From Lentzea albidocapillata (lineage in GTDB: Bacteria; Actinomycetota; Actinomycetes; Mycobacteriales; Pseudonocardiaceae), in assembly GCF_000719115.1 (NCBI RefSeq), contig NZ_JOEA01000013.1, forward strand, positions 1 to 64,000: a stretch of 64,000 nucleotides of DNA. The letters run 5' to 3'. Positions 54,628 through 64,000 of this stretch are shown here, piece after piece. A program made the translations under genes and the position numbers. Position 1 is the first letter of the stretch. Every line of letters begins with the position of its first letter. Under the pieces are notes generated by a model, which was not told where the DNA came from, did not search any database, and saw nothing but the letters and a program-made list of their open reading frames with translations.

Positions 54628-55946
54628 CCCAGCACGTCTACGCGGCAGAGATCGGTGATACCGCCAAACTGCTCGCGGACGACCCGTTCTGGCTGATCCT
54701 GATCAAGGTCGTCGCGATCTTCGCGTTCCTCGTGGTCATGACCCTGTTCATGATCAACTGGGAGCGCAAGGTCGTCGCGCGGATGCAGCAGCGCCCCGGC
54801 CCCAACCGGGTCGGCCCGAACGGCTGGCTGCAGTCGCTCGCGGACGGTCTGAAGCTCGCGTTCAAGGAGGACATCCGCCCGGTCCTCGCGGACAAGTGGG
54901 TGTTCTTCCTCGCCCCGGTGATCTCCTGCATCCCCGCGTTCCTCGCGTTCTCGGTGATCCCGCTCGCGGGCGAGGTCAGCCTGTTCGGCGAGCAGACCGC
55001 GCTGCAGCTCGTCGACCTCCCGGTCGGCGTGCTCGTGGTGCTGGCCTGCTCCTCGATCGGCGTCTACGGCATCGTGCTGTCCGGCTGGGCCTCAGGCTCG
55101 CCGTACCCGCTCCTCAGTTCGCTGCGTGCGGCAGCGCAGGTGATCTCCTACGAGATCGCGCTGGGCCTGTCGGTCGTCGCGGTGATCATGTTCACCGGCT
55201 CGCTGTCGACCGGCGACATCGTGGGAGCGCAGGCGACCACCGTGCTCGGCGTGCTGCCGGGCTGGTTCGGCATCCTGCTGTTCCCGAGCTTCGTCATCTT
55301 CGTGGTGTCGATGGTCGGTGAGACCAACCGCGCGCCGTTCGACCTGCCCGAGGCAGAGTCGGAACTGGTCGGTGGTTTCCACACGGAGTACAGCTCGCTG
55401 AAGTTCGCGCTGTTCTTCCTCGCCGAGTACGTCAACATGGTCACCCTCTCGGCGATGGCCACCACGCTCTTCCTCGGCGGCTACCACGCCCCGTGGAGCG
55501 GCGACTTCATGAACACCGGCTGGTGGGGCCTGCTTTGGTTCATCGGCAAGACGCTGGGCTTCCTGTTCCTCTTCATCTGGCTGCGCGGCACGCTTCCCCG
55601 CCTGCGCTACGACCAGTTCATGAAGCTGGGCTGGAAGGTGCTGGTTCCGACCAGCCTCGTCTGGATCATGGCCGTCGCGGTCATCCGCACCGGTGCGATC
55701 CAGCAGCTCTCCACGGCGCAGCGGCTCATCGCGCTCGGAGTGGTCGTCGGCCTCGTCCTGCTGGTCTCGTTCCTGCTGCCGGACAAGAAGGTCCAGGACA
55801 CCAAGGGCGTTCCGCTCGCGGGCTCCGGCTTCCCCGTGCCGCCGCTCGACCTCGTCGTTCCCAAGGCCGCGCCCAAACGCAAGGTCAAGGTCGCCAACAT
55901 CCCCGCGGACAAGGCAGCCGTCACCACCGGTAAGGAGGCTGAGTAG
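54624..55946 (+). CDS. nuoH: NADH-quinone oxidoreductase subunit H
   Basis: 440-residue membrane subunit at the junction of the two arms, contributing to the quinone channel. Conserved [57 protein letters not shown] and [11 protein letters not shown] are present. A ~50-residue basic C-terminal extension ([20 protein letters not shown]) goes beyond the E. coli length. nuoI follows after 2 bases. Confidence 0.97.
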   Translation: MTQHVYAAEIGDTAKLLADDPFWLILIKVVAIFAFLVVMTLFMINWERKVVARMQQRPGPNRVGPNGWLQSLADGLKLAFKEDIRPVLADKWVFFLAPVISCIPAFLAFSVIPLAGEVSLFGEQTALQLVDLPVGVLVVLACSSIGVYGIVLSGWASGSPYPLLSSLRAAAQVISYEIALGLSVVAVIMFTGSLSTGDIVGAQATTVLGVLPGWFGILLFPSFVIFVVSMVGETNRAPFDLPEAESELVGGFHTEYSSLKFALFFLAEYVNMVTLSAMATTLFLGGYHAPWSGDFMNTGWWGLLWFIGKTLGFLFLFIWLRGTLPRLRYDQFMKLGWKVLVPTSLVWIMAVAVIRTGAIQQLSTAQRLIALGVVVGLVLLVSFLLPDKKVQDTKGVPLAGSGFPVPPLDLVVPKAAPKRKVKVANIPADKAAVTTGKEAE

Positions 55947-55948
55947 GG

Positions 55949-56464
55949 ATGTTCGAGTCCCTGAAAGGCTTCGGCGTCACCTTCGGCACCATGTTCAAGA
56001 AGGTGGTGACGGAGGAGTACCCCGAGGTCAAGAAGGTGACCGCGCCGCGGTTCCACGGCCGTCACCAGCTGAACCGGCACCCGGACGGCCTGGAGAAGTG
56101 CGTCGGCTGCGAGCTGTGCGCGTGGGCCTGCCCGGCGGACGCGATCTTCGTCGAGGGTGGCGACAACACCGACGAGGCCCGCTTCTCGCCCGGTGAGCGC
56201 TTCGGTGCCGACTACCAGATCAACTACCTGCGCTGCATCGGCTGCGGCCTGTGCATCGAGGCCTGCCCGACCCGTTCGCTCACGATGACGAACGAGTACG
56301 AGCTCGCCGACGACAACCGCCAGGACCTGATCTTCACCAAGGAGGATCTGCTCGCTCCGCTGCTGCCCGGCATGGAGCAGCCGCCGCACCCGATGCGGCT
56401 CGGCGAGACCGAGCAGGACTACTACGTGAACGGGCCGCGCCTGGAGAAGGAGGCTCAGCAGTGA
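55949..56464 (+). CDS. nuoI: NADH-quinone oxidoreductase subunit I
   Basis: 171-residue ferredoxin-like subunit with clusters N6a and N6b: [16 protein letters not shown] and [16 protein letters not shown]. It links NuoG electrons to NuoB. GGAGG lies before the ATG, and the stop overlaps the nuoJ GTG. Confidence 0.97.
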   Translation: MFESLKGFGVTFGTMFKKVVTEEYPEVKKVTAPRFHGRHQLNRHPDGLEKCVGCELCAWACPADAIFVEGGDNTDEARFSPGERFGADYQINYLRCIGCGLCIEACPTRSLTMTNEYELADDNRQDLIFTKEDLLAPLLPGMEQPPHPMRLGETEQDYYVNGPRLEKEAQQ

Positions 56465-57309
56465 GCCTCCTGACGTTCATCGCGCAGCAGCCGGAGCCCG
56501 TGCAGCGCGTGGTCGACACCGTCACCACGGGTGAGACGATCGCGTTCTGGGTGCTCGGTCCGCTCGCGCTGGCCGGTGCGCTCGGCATGCTCTTCGCGCG
56601 CAACGCGGTGCACTCCGCGCTGTGGCTCGTCGTGACGATGCTCAGCCTCGGTGTGCTGTACATGGTCCAGCAGGCGCCGTTCCTCGGCTTCGTGCAGATC
56701 ATCGTCTACACCGGCGCGATCATGATGCTGTTCCTGTTCGTGCTGATGATGGTCGGCCGCGACAGTTCGGACTCGGTCGTCGAGGTCATCCGCGGCCAGC
56801 GACTCGCGGCCGCGTTGCTCGGCATCGGGTTCGCCGTCCTGATGGTCGGCTCCGTCGCCCGCGCTCTCACCTCGGTGCAGCCGGTCGGTCTGGCCGAGGC
56901 GAACACGACCAACGGCGGCAACGTCGTCAACCTCGGCACGAAGCTCTTCACGGAGTACCTGTTCGCGTTCGAGCTCACGTCGGCCCTGCTGATCACCGCC
57001 GCCCTCGGCGCGATGATCCTGGCCTTCGTCGGCCGCGACGGGAAGCCCGCCAAGAAGACGCAGAAGGAACTCGTCGAGGAGCGCTTCCAGGACGGCAGCC
57101 GCGTCGGCTCGCTGCCCGGCCCCGGCGTCTTCGCCACCGCCAACTCGGTGGCCACCCCCGCCCTGCTGCCCGACGGCAGCGTGTCGGAGGAGTCGCTGTT
57201 CGACGTCATCGAGGCGACCGACAGGTCCACGCTCTCGGACGACGTCGCCGACGTGGCCGGCACCGGGCACCAGCCGGACTCGCACGCGCTCAAGGGAAGT
57301 GAGTCGTGA
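56461..57309 (+). CDS. nuoJ: NADH-quinone oxidoreductase subunit J
   Basis: 282-residue membrane subunit. Five helices lie in about 1-175, with the conserved [26 protein letters not shown] hydrophilic C-terminal tail of about 90 residues (from [18 protein letters not shown]) is longer than in E. coli. Overlaps nuoK. Confidence 0.95.
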   Translation: MSLLTFIAQQPEPVQRVVDTVTTGETIAFWVLGPLALAGALGMLFARNAVHSALWLVVTMLSLGVLYMVQQAPFLGFVQIIVYTGAIMMLFLFVLMMVGRDSSDSVVEVIRGQRLAAALLGIGFAVLMVGSVARALTSVQPVGLAEANTTNGGNVVNLGTKLFTEYLFAFELTSALLITAALGAMILAFVGRDGKPAKKTQKELVEERFQDGSRVGSLPGPGVFATANSVATPALLPDGSVSEESLFDVIEATDRSTLSDDVADVAGTGHQPDSHALKGSES

Positions 57310-57605
57310 CTCCCACGTACTACCTGCTGCTGTCAGCACTGCTGTTCAGCATCGGCGCCGTCGGCGTTCTGGTGCGCCGCAACGCCATCGTGGTCTTCAT
57401 GTGCGTCGAGCTCATGCTCAACGCGGTCAACCTGAGCCTCGTGACGTTCGCGCGGATCAACGGCTCGCTCGACGGTCAGGTGATGGCGTTCTTCGTGATG
57501 GTCGTCGCCGCGGCGGAGGTCGTCGTCGGCCTCGCGATCATCATGTCCATCTTCCGGACGCGTCGCTCGGCCTCGGTCGACGACTCGAACCTGCTGAAGT
57601 ACTGA
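57306..57605 (+). CDS. nuoK: NADH-quinone oxidoreductase subunit K
   Basis: 99-residue three-helix subunit of MrpC type. The buried acidic residues of the proton path are in [17 protein letters not shown] and [16 protein letters not shown] start overlaps the nuoJ stop. Confidence 0.96.
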   Translation: MTPTYYLLLSALLFSIGAVGVLVRRNAIVVFMCVELMLNAVNLSLVTFARINGSLDGQVMAFFVMVVAAAEVVVGLAIIMSIFRTRRSASVDDSNLLKY

Positions 57606-57615
57606 GGGGTCACCG

Positions 57616-59553
57616 GTGACGGAACCTGTTGTCGCCAGCGGGGTCGCGAGCTTCGCCTGGTTGTTGCTCGCGCTGCCCGCGTTCGGTGCGGCGGTGCTCT
57701 TGGTCAGTGGCAGGCGCGCCGACAAGTGGGGCCACCTGCTCGGCAGCGCCACGCTGCTGGCGTCGTTCGGCTACGCGCTCGCGCTGTTCTTCTCGACGCT
57801 CGGAGTCTCGAACCCCGACGGACGGGTGCAGGACCTGCACCTGTGGAACTGGATCGACGTCAACGCGCTGACCGTCGAGTTCGGACTGCGGCTCGACCCG
57901 CTGTCGCTGACGTTCGTGCTGCTGATCACCGGTGTGGGCTCGCTGATCCACATCTACTCGGTCGGCTACATGGCGCACGAGGAAGGCAGGCGGAAGTTCT
58001 TCGCCTACCTCAACCTCTTCGTGTCCGCGATGCTCCTGCTGGTGCTGGGCAACGGCTTCGTGACCCTGTACTTCGGCTGGGAGGGCGTCGGTCTCGCCTC
58101 GTACCTGCTGATCGGCTGGTACCAGTACAAGCCGGAAGCGGCATCGGCGGCCAAGAAGGCCTTCCTGATGAACCGCGTCGGTGACCTGGGCCTCGCCATC
58201 GCGATCTTCCTGATGTTCAACAAGCTCGGGACGACGCAGTACACCGAGGTCTTCAGCCGCGTCGGCGAGTTCTCCTCGGCCGAGGTCCTCGCGATCACGC
58301 TGCTGCTGCTCCTGGGCGCCTGTGGCAAGTCCGGTCAGTTCCCGCTCCAGGCCTGGTTGCCGGACGCGATGGCCGGCCCGACCCCGGTGTCCGCCCTGAT
58401 CCACGCGGCGACGATGGTCACCGCGGGCGTGTACCTGATCGCCCGCTCCAACCCGCTCTACAACCTGAGCGAGGACGGCCGTCTGGTCGTCATGATCATC
58501 GGTGCCGTCACGCTGCTGATCGGTTGCATCATCGGTTGCGCCTACGACGACTTCAAGAAGGTCCTGGCGTACTCGACGGTCTCGCAGATCGGTTACATGA
58601 TCCTCGCGGTGGGCCTCGGCCCGATCGGCTACGCGCTCGGCATCATGCACCTGCTGACGCACGGCTTCTTCAAGGCCGGGCTCTTCCTCGGTGCCGGTTC
58701 GGTCATGCACGGCATGAACGACGAGGGCAACATCCGCCGGATGGGCGGGCTCTACAAGTTCCTGCCGATCACCTTCGTCACCTGGACGCTCGGCTACCTC
58801 GCGCTGATCGGCATCCCGCCGTTCGCGGGCTACTTCTCGAAGGACGCCATCATCGCGGCGGCGTTCGGCGCGGAGGGCTGGCGCGGGTACGTCTTCGGCG
58901 GTGTCGCACTGCTCGGTGCCGCGCTGACCGCGTTCTACATGACGCGCCTGCTGATCCTGGTCTTCCTGGGCAAGCCCCGCTGGAAGGAACTGAAGGCGGA
59001 GAACGGCAACGACTACAAGCCGCACGAGTCCCCGCTGACGATGACCATCCCGATGATCATCCTCGCGGTCGGGTCCGTCGCAGGCGGCTGGTTCCTCTCC
59101 TCGGGCGGACGTCTGGCCGGCTGGCTGGAGCCTTCGCTCGGTGAGCTGAAGGAGTCGCACGGCGTTCTCTCGCACGGCATGGTCGGGATCCTGACCGTCG
59201 CGCTCTCGCTGGTCGGCGCCGGCCTCGCGTTCCTGCTCTTCGGCCGCGGCAAGCAGCCGGTCGAGCGTCCGGCGCGGGTGTCGTTCCCGGTGCGCGCGGC
59301 CCGTGCGGACCTCTACGGCAACGCACTGAACGAGGCCCTCTTCGCGCGGCCGGGCACCTGGCTCACCCGCGCGCTGGTGTTCCTCGACCTGAAGGGCGTC
59401 GACGGTCTGGTCAACGGGACCGCGGCGCTGCTCGGCGGTAGCTCCGGCCGGTTGCGCAGGCTGCAGACCGGGTTCGTCCGCTCCTACGCACTGTCCATGC
59501 TGCTGGGCTCGATCTTCGTGCTCGGGGCGCTCCTGGTGGTGAGGTTCTCGTGA
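57616..59553 (+). CDS. nuoL: NADH-quinone oxidoreductase subunit L
   Basis: 645-residue antiporter-like proton-pumping subunit at the distal end of the membrane arm. It has many helices, GWEGVGLASYLLIGWY, the broken-helix region PLQAWLPDAMAGPTPVSALIHAATMVTAGVYL, and a long C-terminal lateral-helix region. The GTG start has GAGGGG upstream. Overlaps nuoM. Confidence 0.97.
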   Translation: MTEPVVASGVASFAWLLLALPAFGAAVLLVSGRRADKWGHLLGSATLLASFGYALALFFSTLGVSNPDGRVQDLHLWNWIDVNALTVEFGLRLDPLSLTFVLLITGVGSLIHIYSVGYMAHEEGRRKFFAYLNLFVSAMLLLVLGNGFVTLYFGWEGVGLASYLLIGWYQYKPEAASAAKKAFLMNRVGDLGLAIAIFLMFNKLGTTQYTEVFSRVGEFSSAEVLAITLLLLLGACGKSGQFPLQAWLPDAMAGPTPVSALIHAATMVTAGVYLIARSNPLYNLSEDGRLVVMIIGAVTLLIGCIIGCAYDDFKKVLAYSTVSQIGYMILAVGLGPIGYALGIMHLLTHGFFKAGLFLGAGSVMHGMNDEGNIRRMGGLYKFLPITFVTWTLGYLALIGIPPFAGYFSKDAIIAAAFGAEGWRGYVFGGVALLGAALTAFYMTRLLILVFLGKPRWKELKAENGNDYKPHESPLTMTIPMIILAVGSVAGGWFLSSGGRLAGWLEPSLGELKESHGVLSHGMVGILTVALSLVGAGLAFLLFGRGKQPVERPARVSFPVRAARADLYGNALNEALFARPGTWLTRALVFLDLKGVDGLVNGTAALLGGSSGRLRRLQTGFVRSYALSMLLGSIFVLGALLVVRFS

Positions 59554-61118
59554 CCTGGGTTCTGATCGCACTGCTGGTGGTGCCGCTGGTCGGCGCGCTG
59601 GTGGTGGCGTTCCTGCGCAAGGACGACAAGAAGGCCAAGCTCGTCGCGCTGGCTTTCTCGCTCGTCGAGCTCGTGCTCGCAGTTCTGCTGTGGACGGCCT
59701 ACGACCCGAACGGCGACCGCATCCAGCTCGCCGCCGGCGTGGACTGGATCCCGGCGTTCGGCGTGCGGCTGCAGTTCGGCATCGACGGCATCGCGCTGGT
59801 GATGATCGCGGTCATCGCGCTGCTGATCCCGCTGGTGATCGGTGCCGGCTGGACGGAGAAGCTGCCCGCCGGCCGTTCGCAGGGCGGGTACCTCTCGCTG
59901 ATCCTCATCCAGGAGGCCGTGACGGTCGCGGTGTTCGCCGCCACCGACGTCTTCCTGTTCTACGTGCTCTTCGAAGTCATGCTGATCCCGATGTACTTCC
60001 TGATCGGCGGCTACGGCGGCGCGCGCAGGCAGTACGCGGCGGTCAAGTTCTTCCTCTACTCGTTCCTCGGCGGCCTGATCATGCTGGCCTCCGCCATCGG
60101 CGCGTACGCGATGGCGTCGGACGAGCTGGGCAAGGGCACGTTCGACTGGGCGACGCTGGTGAAGGTGGTCAGCGACGCCGACTCGACGACGCAGACCTGG
60201 CTGTTCCTCGGCTTCTTCCTGGCGTTCGCGATCAAGGCGCCGCTCGTGCCGTTCCACACCTGGCTGCCCGACGCCGCGGCCGAGGCGCCCATCGGCGTCA
60301 CGGTGATCGTCGTCGGCATCCTGGACAAGGTCGGCACGTTCGGCATGCTGCGCTACCTGCTGCCGATGTTCCCGGAGGCGTCGAAGAACCTGGCGCCGTT
60401 CGTGCTCGTGCTCGCGGTGGCCGGTGTCCTTTATGGATCGCTGCTCGCCACGGGCCAGCGGGACATGAAGCGGTTCCTGGCCTACGTGTCGATCGCCCAC
60501 TTCGGGTTCATCGCGCTCGGCATCTTCTCGTTCACGTCGCAGGCAGGCGTGGGCTCGGTGTCGTACATGCTCAACCACTCGATCTCGACCGGCATGCTGA
60601 TCCTCGTGATCGGCATGGTGATCGCGCGCGGTGGTTCGTCGCTGATCTCCGACTACGGCGGCATGTCGAAGGTGGCGCCGCTGCTCGCGGGCATGCTGCT
60701 GCTGGCGGGTCTGACCACGCTGTCGCTGCCGGGCACGAACTCGTTCGTCTCGGAGTTCCTGGTGCTGATCGGCTCGTTCCCGACGCGGCCGGTGTTCACG
60801 ATCATCGCGACGGTCGGCATGGTGCTCGCGGCGCTCTACGTGCTGTGGCTCTACCAGCGGATCATGACCGGCCCGCTGCGCGGCGACGCGCTGATCGGCG
60901 CGGCCGCCGGTCCGGGAGCCGTCGGCGACCCGGAGAAGAAGACGGCCATCCGCGACCTCTCGAAGCGCGAGATCGCAGTGCTGGCACCGCTCGTTGTCAT
61001 CGTGCTGGCACTCGGGTTCTACCCGCAGCCGGTGCTCGACGTCATCACCCCGACTGTGGGGGCGACGCTGACCGAGGTCGGCGTGACCGACCCGGTCACC
61101 GTGCAGGAAGGCAAGTGA
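59550..61118 (+). CDS. nuoM: NADH-quinone oxidoreductase subunit M
   Basis: 522-residue antiporter-like proton-pumping subunit. FYVLFEVMLIPMYFLIGGYGG carries the conserved Glu, and IKAPLVPFHTWLPDAAAEAPIGVTVIVVGILDKVGTFGMLRY is the broken-helix/Lys region. nuoN starts 1 base after the stop. Confidence 0.97.
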   Translation: MTWVLIALLVVPLVGALVVAFLRKDDKKAKLVALAFSLVELVLAVLLWTAYDPNGDRIQLAAGVDWIPAFGVRLQFGIDGIALVMIAVIALLIPLVIGAGWTEKLPAGRSQGGYLSLILIQEAVTVAVFAATDVFLFYVLFEVMLIPMYFLIGGYGGARRQYAAVKFFLYSFLGGLIMLASAIGAYAMASDELGKGTFDWATLVKVVSDADSTTQTWLFLGFFLAFAIKAPLVPFHTWLPDAAAEAPIGVTVIVVGILDKVGTFGMLRYLLPMFPEASKNLAPFVLVLAVAGVLYGSLLATGQRDMKRFLAYVSIAHFGFIALGIFSFTSQAGVGSVSYMLNHSISTGMLILVIGMVIARGGSSLISDYGGMSKVAPLLAGMLLLAGLTTLSLPGTNSFVSEFLVLIGSFPTRPVFTIIATVGMVLAALYVLWLYQRIMTGPLRGDALIGAAAGPGAVGDPEKKTAIRDLSKREIAVLAPLVVIVLALGFYPQPVLDVITPTVGATLTEVGVTDPVTVQEGK

Positions 61119-61119
61119 C

Positions 61120-62691
61120 GTGAACCTTCTCGTCGCTCAGGCGCAACAGATCGAGGCGCCGGAGATCGATTACGGCGCCATCGCGCCGCTGCTGATCGTG
61201 CTCGGTGCAGCGTGCATCAGCGTGCTGCTGGAAGCGTTGCTGCCCAAGCACCAGCGGTGGGCCGTGCAGCTCGTGCTCACGCTCGTGACCCTGGTCGGCG
61301 CGGTCGGCTCGCTGATCCTCTACGCGACGTCGGAGCGTCCCGAGCAGGGCGTGGCGACGCTGGCGGGAGCGATCGCGGTCGACTCGCCGGCACTGTTCCT
61401 GTGGGCCACGTTGCTGGTGCTGGGCTTCGGCTCGGTGCTGCTGATCGCCGACCGTTCGGTGGAGCCGGGTGGCGCGTTCGTGGCGCAGGCCGCGATCCGT
61501 CCCGGCACCGTGCAGGACCGCGCGCAGGCGACGAAGACCGGCATGCAGACCGAGGTCTTCCCGCTCACGCTGTTCGCGCTCGGCGGCATGATGACGTTCG
61601 TCGCCTCGAACGACCTGCTGACGATGTTCATCGCGCTGGAAGTCCTGTCGCTGCCGCTGTACCTGCTGTGCGGCCTGGCTCGCCGCCGTCGCCTGCTCTC
61701 GCAGGAAGCGGCCGTGAAGTACTTCCTGCTCGGCGCTTTCGCGTCCGCGTTCTTCCTCTACGGCGTGGCTCTGCTCTACGGCTACGCGGGTTCGGTGAAG
61801 CTCTCGGCCATCGCGACCGCCGCCGGTGGCACGGACCGTTCCGACACGCTGCTGTTCGCGGGCTTCGGCCTGCTGGTGGTGGGCCTGCTGTTCAAGGCCG
61901 CCGTCGGCCCGTTCCACTCCTGGACCCCGGACGTGTACCAGGGCGCGCCGACGCCGATCACGGCGTTCATGGCCGCGTGCACCAAGGTCGCCGCGTTCGG
62001 CGGCATCCTGCGCGTGCTCACGGTGGCGTTCGAGAACACGCAGTGGGAATGGCGTGGCGTGCTCTACGGCGTCGCGGTCGTCTCGATGGTGATCGGCGCG
62101 ATCCTCGGCCTCACCCAGACCGACGTGAAGCGCATGATCGCGTACTCCTCGGTGGCGCACGCGGGCTTCCTGCTGATCGGCTCCATCGCGTTGGTGCCGG
62201 ACGGCTCAGGTGTGAGCGCGACCATGTTCTACCTGCTGGCGTACGGCTTCACCACGATCGCCGCGTTCGGCATCGTGTCGCTGGTCCGCAACTCGGACGG
62301 CGAGGCGACGCACCTGTCGCAGTGGGCGGGTCTCGCGAAGCGGTCGCCGATCGTGGCGGCCACCTTCACGTTCCTGTTGCTGGCGCTGGCCGGCATTCCG
62401 CTGACGTCCGGCTTCATCGGCAAGTTCGTCGTGTTCAGCGCGGCGATCGAGGCCGGCCTGATGCCGCTCGTGGTGATCGCCCTGGTGGCCTCGGCCGTCG
62501 CGGCGTTCTTCTACCTGCGGGTGATCGTGCTGATGTACTTCAGCGACCCGGCTCCGGACGGCCCGACCGTGACGGTGCCCGGCGCGTTCACCACGATCGC
62601 GATCACGTTGGGTGCGGTGGTGACCTTGGTGCTGGGTTTGTGGCCCACGTTCGTGCTCGATTGGGCGGGTACCGGCTCCTTCCTCAGCTAG
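61120..62691 (+). CDS. nuoN: NADH-quinone oxidoreductase subunit N
   Basis: 523-residue third antiporter-like subunit. FIALEVLSLPLYLLCGLARR holds the conserved Glu, and FKAAVGPFHSWTPDVYQGAPTPITAFMAACTKVAAFGGI is the core motif. It closes the nuo operon. Only 19 bases separate it from the polyprenyl synthase gene and no terminator is visible, so read-through is likely. Confidence 0.96.
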   Translation: MNLLVAQAQQIEAPEIDYGAIAPLLIVLGAACISVLLEALLPKHQRWAVQLVLTLVTLVGAVGSLILYATSERPEQGVATLAGAIAVDSPALFLWATLLVLGFGSVLLIADRSVEPGGAFVAQAAIRPGTVQDRAQATKTGMQTEVFPLTLFALGGMMTFVASNDLLTMFIALEVLSLPLYLLCGLARRRRLLSQEAAVKYFLLGAFASAFFLYGVALLYGYAGSVKLSAIATAAGGTDRSDTLLFAGFGLLVVGLLFKAAVGPFHSWTPDVYQGAPTPITAFMAACTKVAAFGGILRVLTVAFENTQWEWRGVLYGVAVVSMVIGAILGLTQTDVKRMIAYSSVAHAGFLLIGSIALVPDGSGVSATMFYLLAYGFTTIAAFGIVSLVRNSDGEATHLSQWAGLAKRSPIVAATFTFLLLALAGIPLTSGFIGKFVVFSAAIEAGLMPLVVIALVASAVAAFFYLRVIVLMYFSDPAPDGPTVTVPGAFTTIAITLGAVVTLVLGLWPTFVLDWAGTGSFLS

Positions 62692-62698
62692 GTGTACG

Positions 62699-62704
62699 TA
62701 CTCT
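62699..62704 (+). promoter_or_regulatory. -10 box of a leaderless promoter for the polyprenyl synthase gene
   Basis: TACTCT, 6 bases before GTG 62711; no Shine-Dalgarno is present. It would allow expression independent of nuo. Confidence 0.5.
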
Positions 62705-62710
62705 GCTGGT

Positions 62711-63712
62711 GTGACCAGTAGCGAGCATGAGGGACCGGGGTTCGCGTTGGTGGACCCCGTGCTCACCGTGGTAGTCCAGGACGGCCTGGCCGAGGTGGAG
62801 CGCATCCTGCACGACGTCGTGCAGAGCGAGTTCCACCCGGTCACGGAAACCTCGCTTCACCTTGTGGAGGCGGGCGGGAAGCGCATCCGCCCGCTCTTCA
62901 CACTGCTCGCATCGCAGTTCGGCGCCGACTGGGACCGGGAAAAGGTCATCAAGGCGGCCGCTGTGGTCGAGCTCACCCACCTCGCGACGCTCTACCACGA
63001 CGACGTCATGGACGAGGCGACCATGCGGCGCGGAGCGGTCTCCGCGAACGTCAAGTGGGACAACAGCATCGCGATCCTGACCGGCGACTTCCTCTTCGCC
63101 CACGCGTCCCGCCTGACCGCCGATCTGGGCACGGACGCGGCGCGGATCATCGCGGAGACCTTCTCGGTCCTGGTGACCGGTCAGATGCGCGAGACCGTCG
63201 GCCCGAAGCCCGGCGAGGACCCGATCTCCCACTACCTCAAGGTGATCGAGGAGAAGACGGGCGTCCTGATCGCCACCGCGGCCAGGTTCGGCGGCATGTT
63301 CTCCGACGCGACCGAGGAGCAGACGGACGCGCTGCGCCGCTACGCCGAGGTGATCGGGGCGGCGTTCCAGATCTCCGACGACGTGATCGACATCGCGTCG
63401 CCGTCCGTCGAGTCGGGCAAGACCCCCGGCACCGACCTGCGCGAGGGCGTGAAGACGCTGCCGATGCTCTACGCGCTGGCGGATCCGTCCGAGACGCGCC
63501 TGGCCGAGCTGCTGGCTGGTCCGATCACGGACGACGAACTGGTGGACGAGGCCCTGGTCCTGCTGCGCAAGTCCTCCGGCATGGACAAGGCCCGCGAGAC
63601 CCTCGACGACTACGCGGACCGGGCCCGCACGGAGCTGGGCAAGCTGCCTCCGTGCGCCGCGCGGGACGCTCTCGAAGAGCTCGCCACCTACGTGGTGGAG
63701 CGCTCCCGATAG
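62711..63712 (+). CDS. Long-chain polyprenyl diphosphate synthase (menaquinone side chain)
   Basis: 333-residue trans-isoprenyl diphosphate synthase. EAGGKRIRPLFTLL, the first Asp-rich motif LYHDDVMDEATMRRG (about 94-108) and the second FQISDDVIDIASP are present. The residues before the first motif (THLATLYHDD: Ala/Leu/Tyr rather than two bulky aromatics) suggest a long product of heptaprenyl to nonaprenyl size. Position beside menJ/nuo parallels mycobacterial grcC1. It likely supplies the tail used by MenA. Confidence 0.92.
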   Translation: MTSSEHEGPGFALVDPVLTVVVQDGLAEVERILHDVVQSEFHPVTETSLHLVEAGGKRIRPLFTLLASQFGADWDREKVIKAAAVVELTHLATLYHDDVMDEATMRRGAVSANVKWDNSIAILTGDFLFAHASRLTADLGTDAARIIAETFSVLVTGQMRETVGPKPGEDPISHYLKVIEEKTGVLIATAARFGGMFSDATEEQTDALRRYAEVIGAAFQISDDVIDIASPSVESGKTPGTDLREGVKTLPMLYALADPSETRLAELLAGPITDDELVDEALVLLRKSSGMDKARETLDDYADRARTELGKLPPCAARDALEELATYVVERSR

Positions 63713-64000
63713 TCAGCTGACCGGCGCGAGCGCCTGCTTGCGCCGGTTCTTCAGCGCGTCGAACGTGAAGATCGCCAGGGCCAGCCACACCAGCGCGAAG
63801 CCGATCCACCTGCTCGGCGGCATCGGTTCGTGCACGACGAACACGCCCCACGCGAACTGCAGCACCGGAGCGAGGTACTGCAGCATGCCCATCGTGATCA
63901 GCGGAATCCGTTGCGCGCCCGCGCCGAACAGCACCAGCGGGATCGCCGTGACGATGCCGGTGCTCAGGATCAGCAGGGTGTGGCCGGTGCCTTCGGTGGT
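63713..64000 (-). CDS. rarD: RarD-like EamA-family transporter (C-terminal fragment)
   Basis: The last 95 codons of a gene running off the right edge. The visible protein includes TTEGTGHTLLILSTGIVTAIPLVLFGAGAQRIPL, LLQYLAPVLQFAWGVFVVHEPMPPSRWIGFALVWLALAIFTFDAL, giving three hydrophobic segments. These are the final helices of the 10-helix EamA drug/metabolite transporter fold, closest to RarD; the substrate is unknown. Its TGA stop directly abuts the polyprenyl synthase TAG on the other strand. Confidence 0.85.
   Translation of the reverse strand, partial: TTEGTGHTLLILSTGIVTAIPLVLFGAGAQRIPLITMGMLQYLAPVLQFAWGVFVVHEPMPPSRWIGFALVWLALAIFTFDALKNRRKQALAPVS

Noticed and set aside
57610..59571. 653-codon minus-strand frame opposite nuoL
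   Set aside because: The translation is low-complexity Arg/Glu/Gln sequence typical of antisense high-GC frames.

Overview
The window is high-GC DNA with GTG/TTG starts, dense 4-bp stop/start overlaps and many apparently leaderless genes. It reads as an actinomycete chromosome. Gene content (Rex-HemACD, BldC, Cds1, MgtA, MenJ, actinobacterial Nuo) and order point to Pseudonocardiales (Saccharothrix/Lentzea/Actinosynnema-like). From memory, the order hemACDB - hemL - phosphatase - TlpA - ccdA - resB - ccsA - menA - menE - menB - menD - mgtA - menG - menJ - polyprenyl synthase follows the M. tuberculosis Rv0509-Rv0562 segment, with extra blocks inserted. No rRNA, tRNA or CRISPR was recognised. 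No gene-free stretch exceeds 300 bases; the two longest (1-265 and 46885-47149) both carry Rex-operator-like sites.

Layout. 0.3-10.3 kb: redox regulator rex and heme genes hemA, hemC, hemD, hemB and hemL, with five small membrane-protein genes embedded and a histidine phosphatase. 10.3-15.4 kb: system II cytochrome c maturation (TlpA/ResA-like, CcdA, ResB, CcsB), interrupted by a divergent secreted M64 metallopeptidase. 15.5-19.3 kb: a ParA/MinD-like ATPase with a repeat-rich N-terminus, bldC, an Lrp/AsnC regulator, a DUF4229 protein and a Cds1-like cysteine desulfhydrase. 19.3-24.8 kb: a six-gene type VII secretion (ESX) polymorphic-effector cassette with no secretion machinery, the least described part of the window. 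24.8-36.1 kb: menaquinone genes menA, menE, menB, menD, menF, interleaved with an orphan TnpB element, a secreted SH3-like protein, an M1 aminopeptidase, an SDR and a GrpB-family protein. 36.1-40.2 kb: a DUF3592 protein and the phenylacetyl-CoA epoxidase operon paaABCDE. 40.2-46.9 kb: a DUF3800-like gene broken by an in-frame TGA, an inositol monophosphatase-family enzyme, two GT4 glycosyltransferases, menG and menJ. 47.1-62.7 kb: complete nuoA-N (complex I). 62.7-64.0 kb: long-chain polyprenyl diphosphate synthase and the C-terminal end of a RarD-like transporter.

Functionally, most of the window builds an electron-transport chain: heme, c-type cytochrome assembly, menaquinone with its prenyl tail, and the NADH dehydrogenase that reduces it. 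The rex gene at the left end and Rex-operator-like dyads at both the rex and nuo promoters suggest that one NADH/NAD+ sensor couples these units. The ESX-effector cassette, the TnpB element and the broken DUF3800 gene are accessory insertions in this respiratory backbone.
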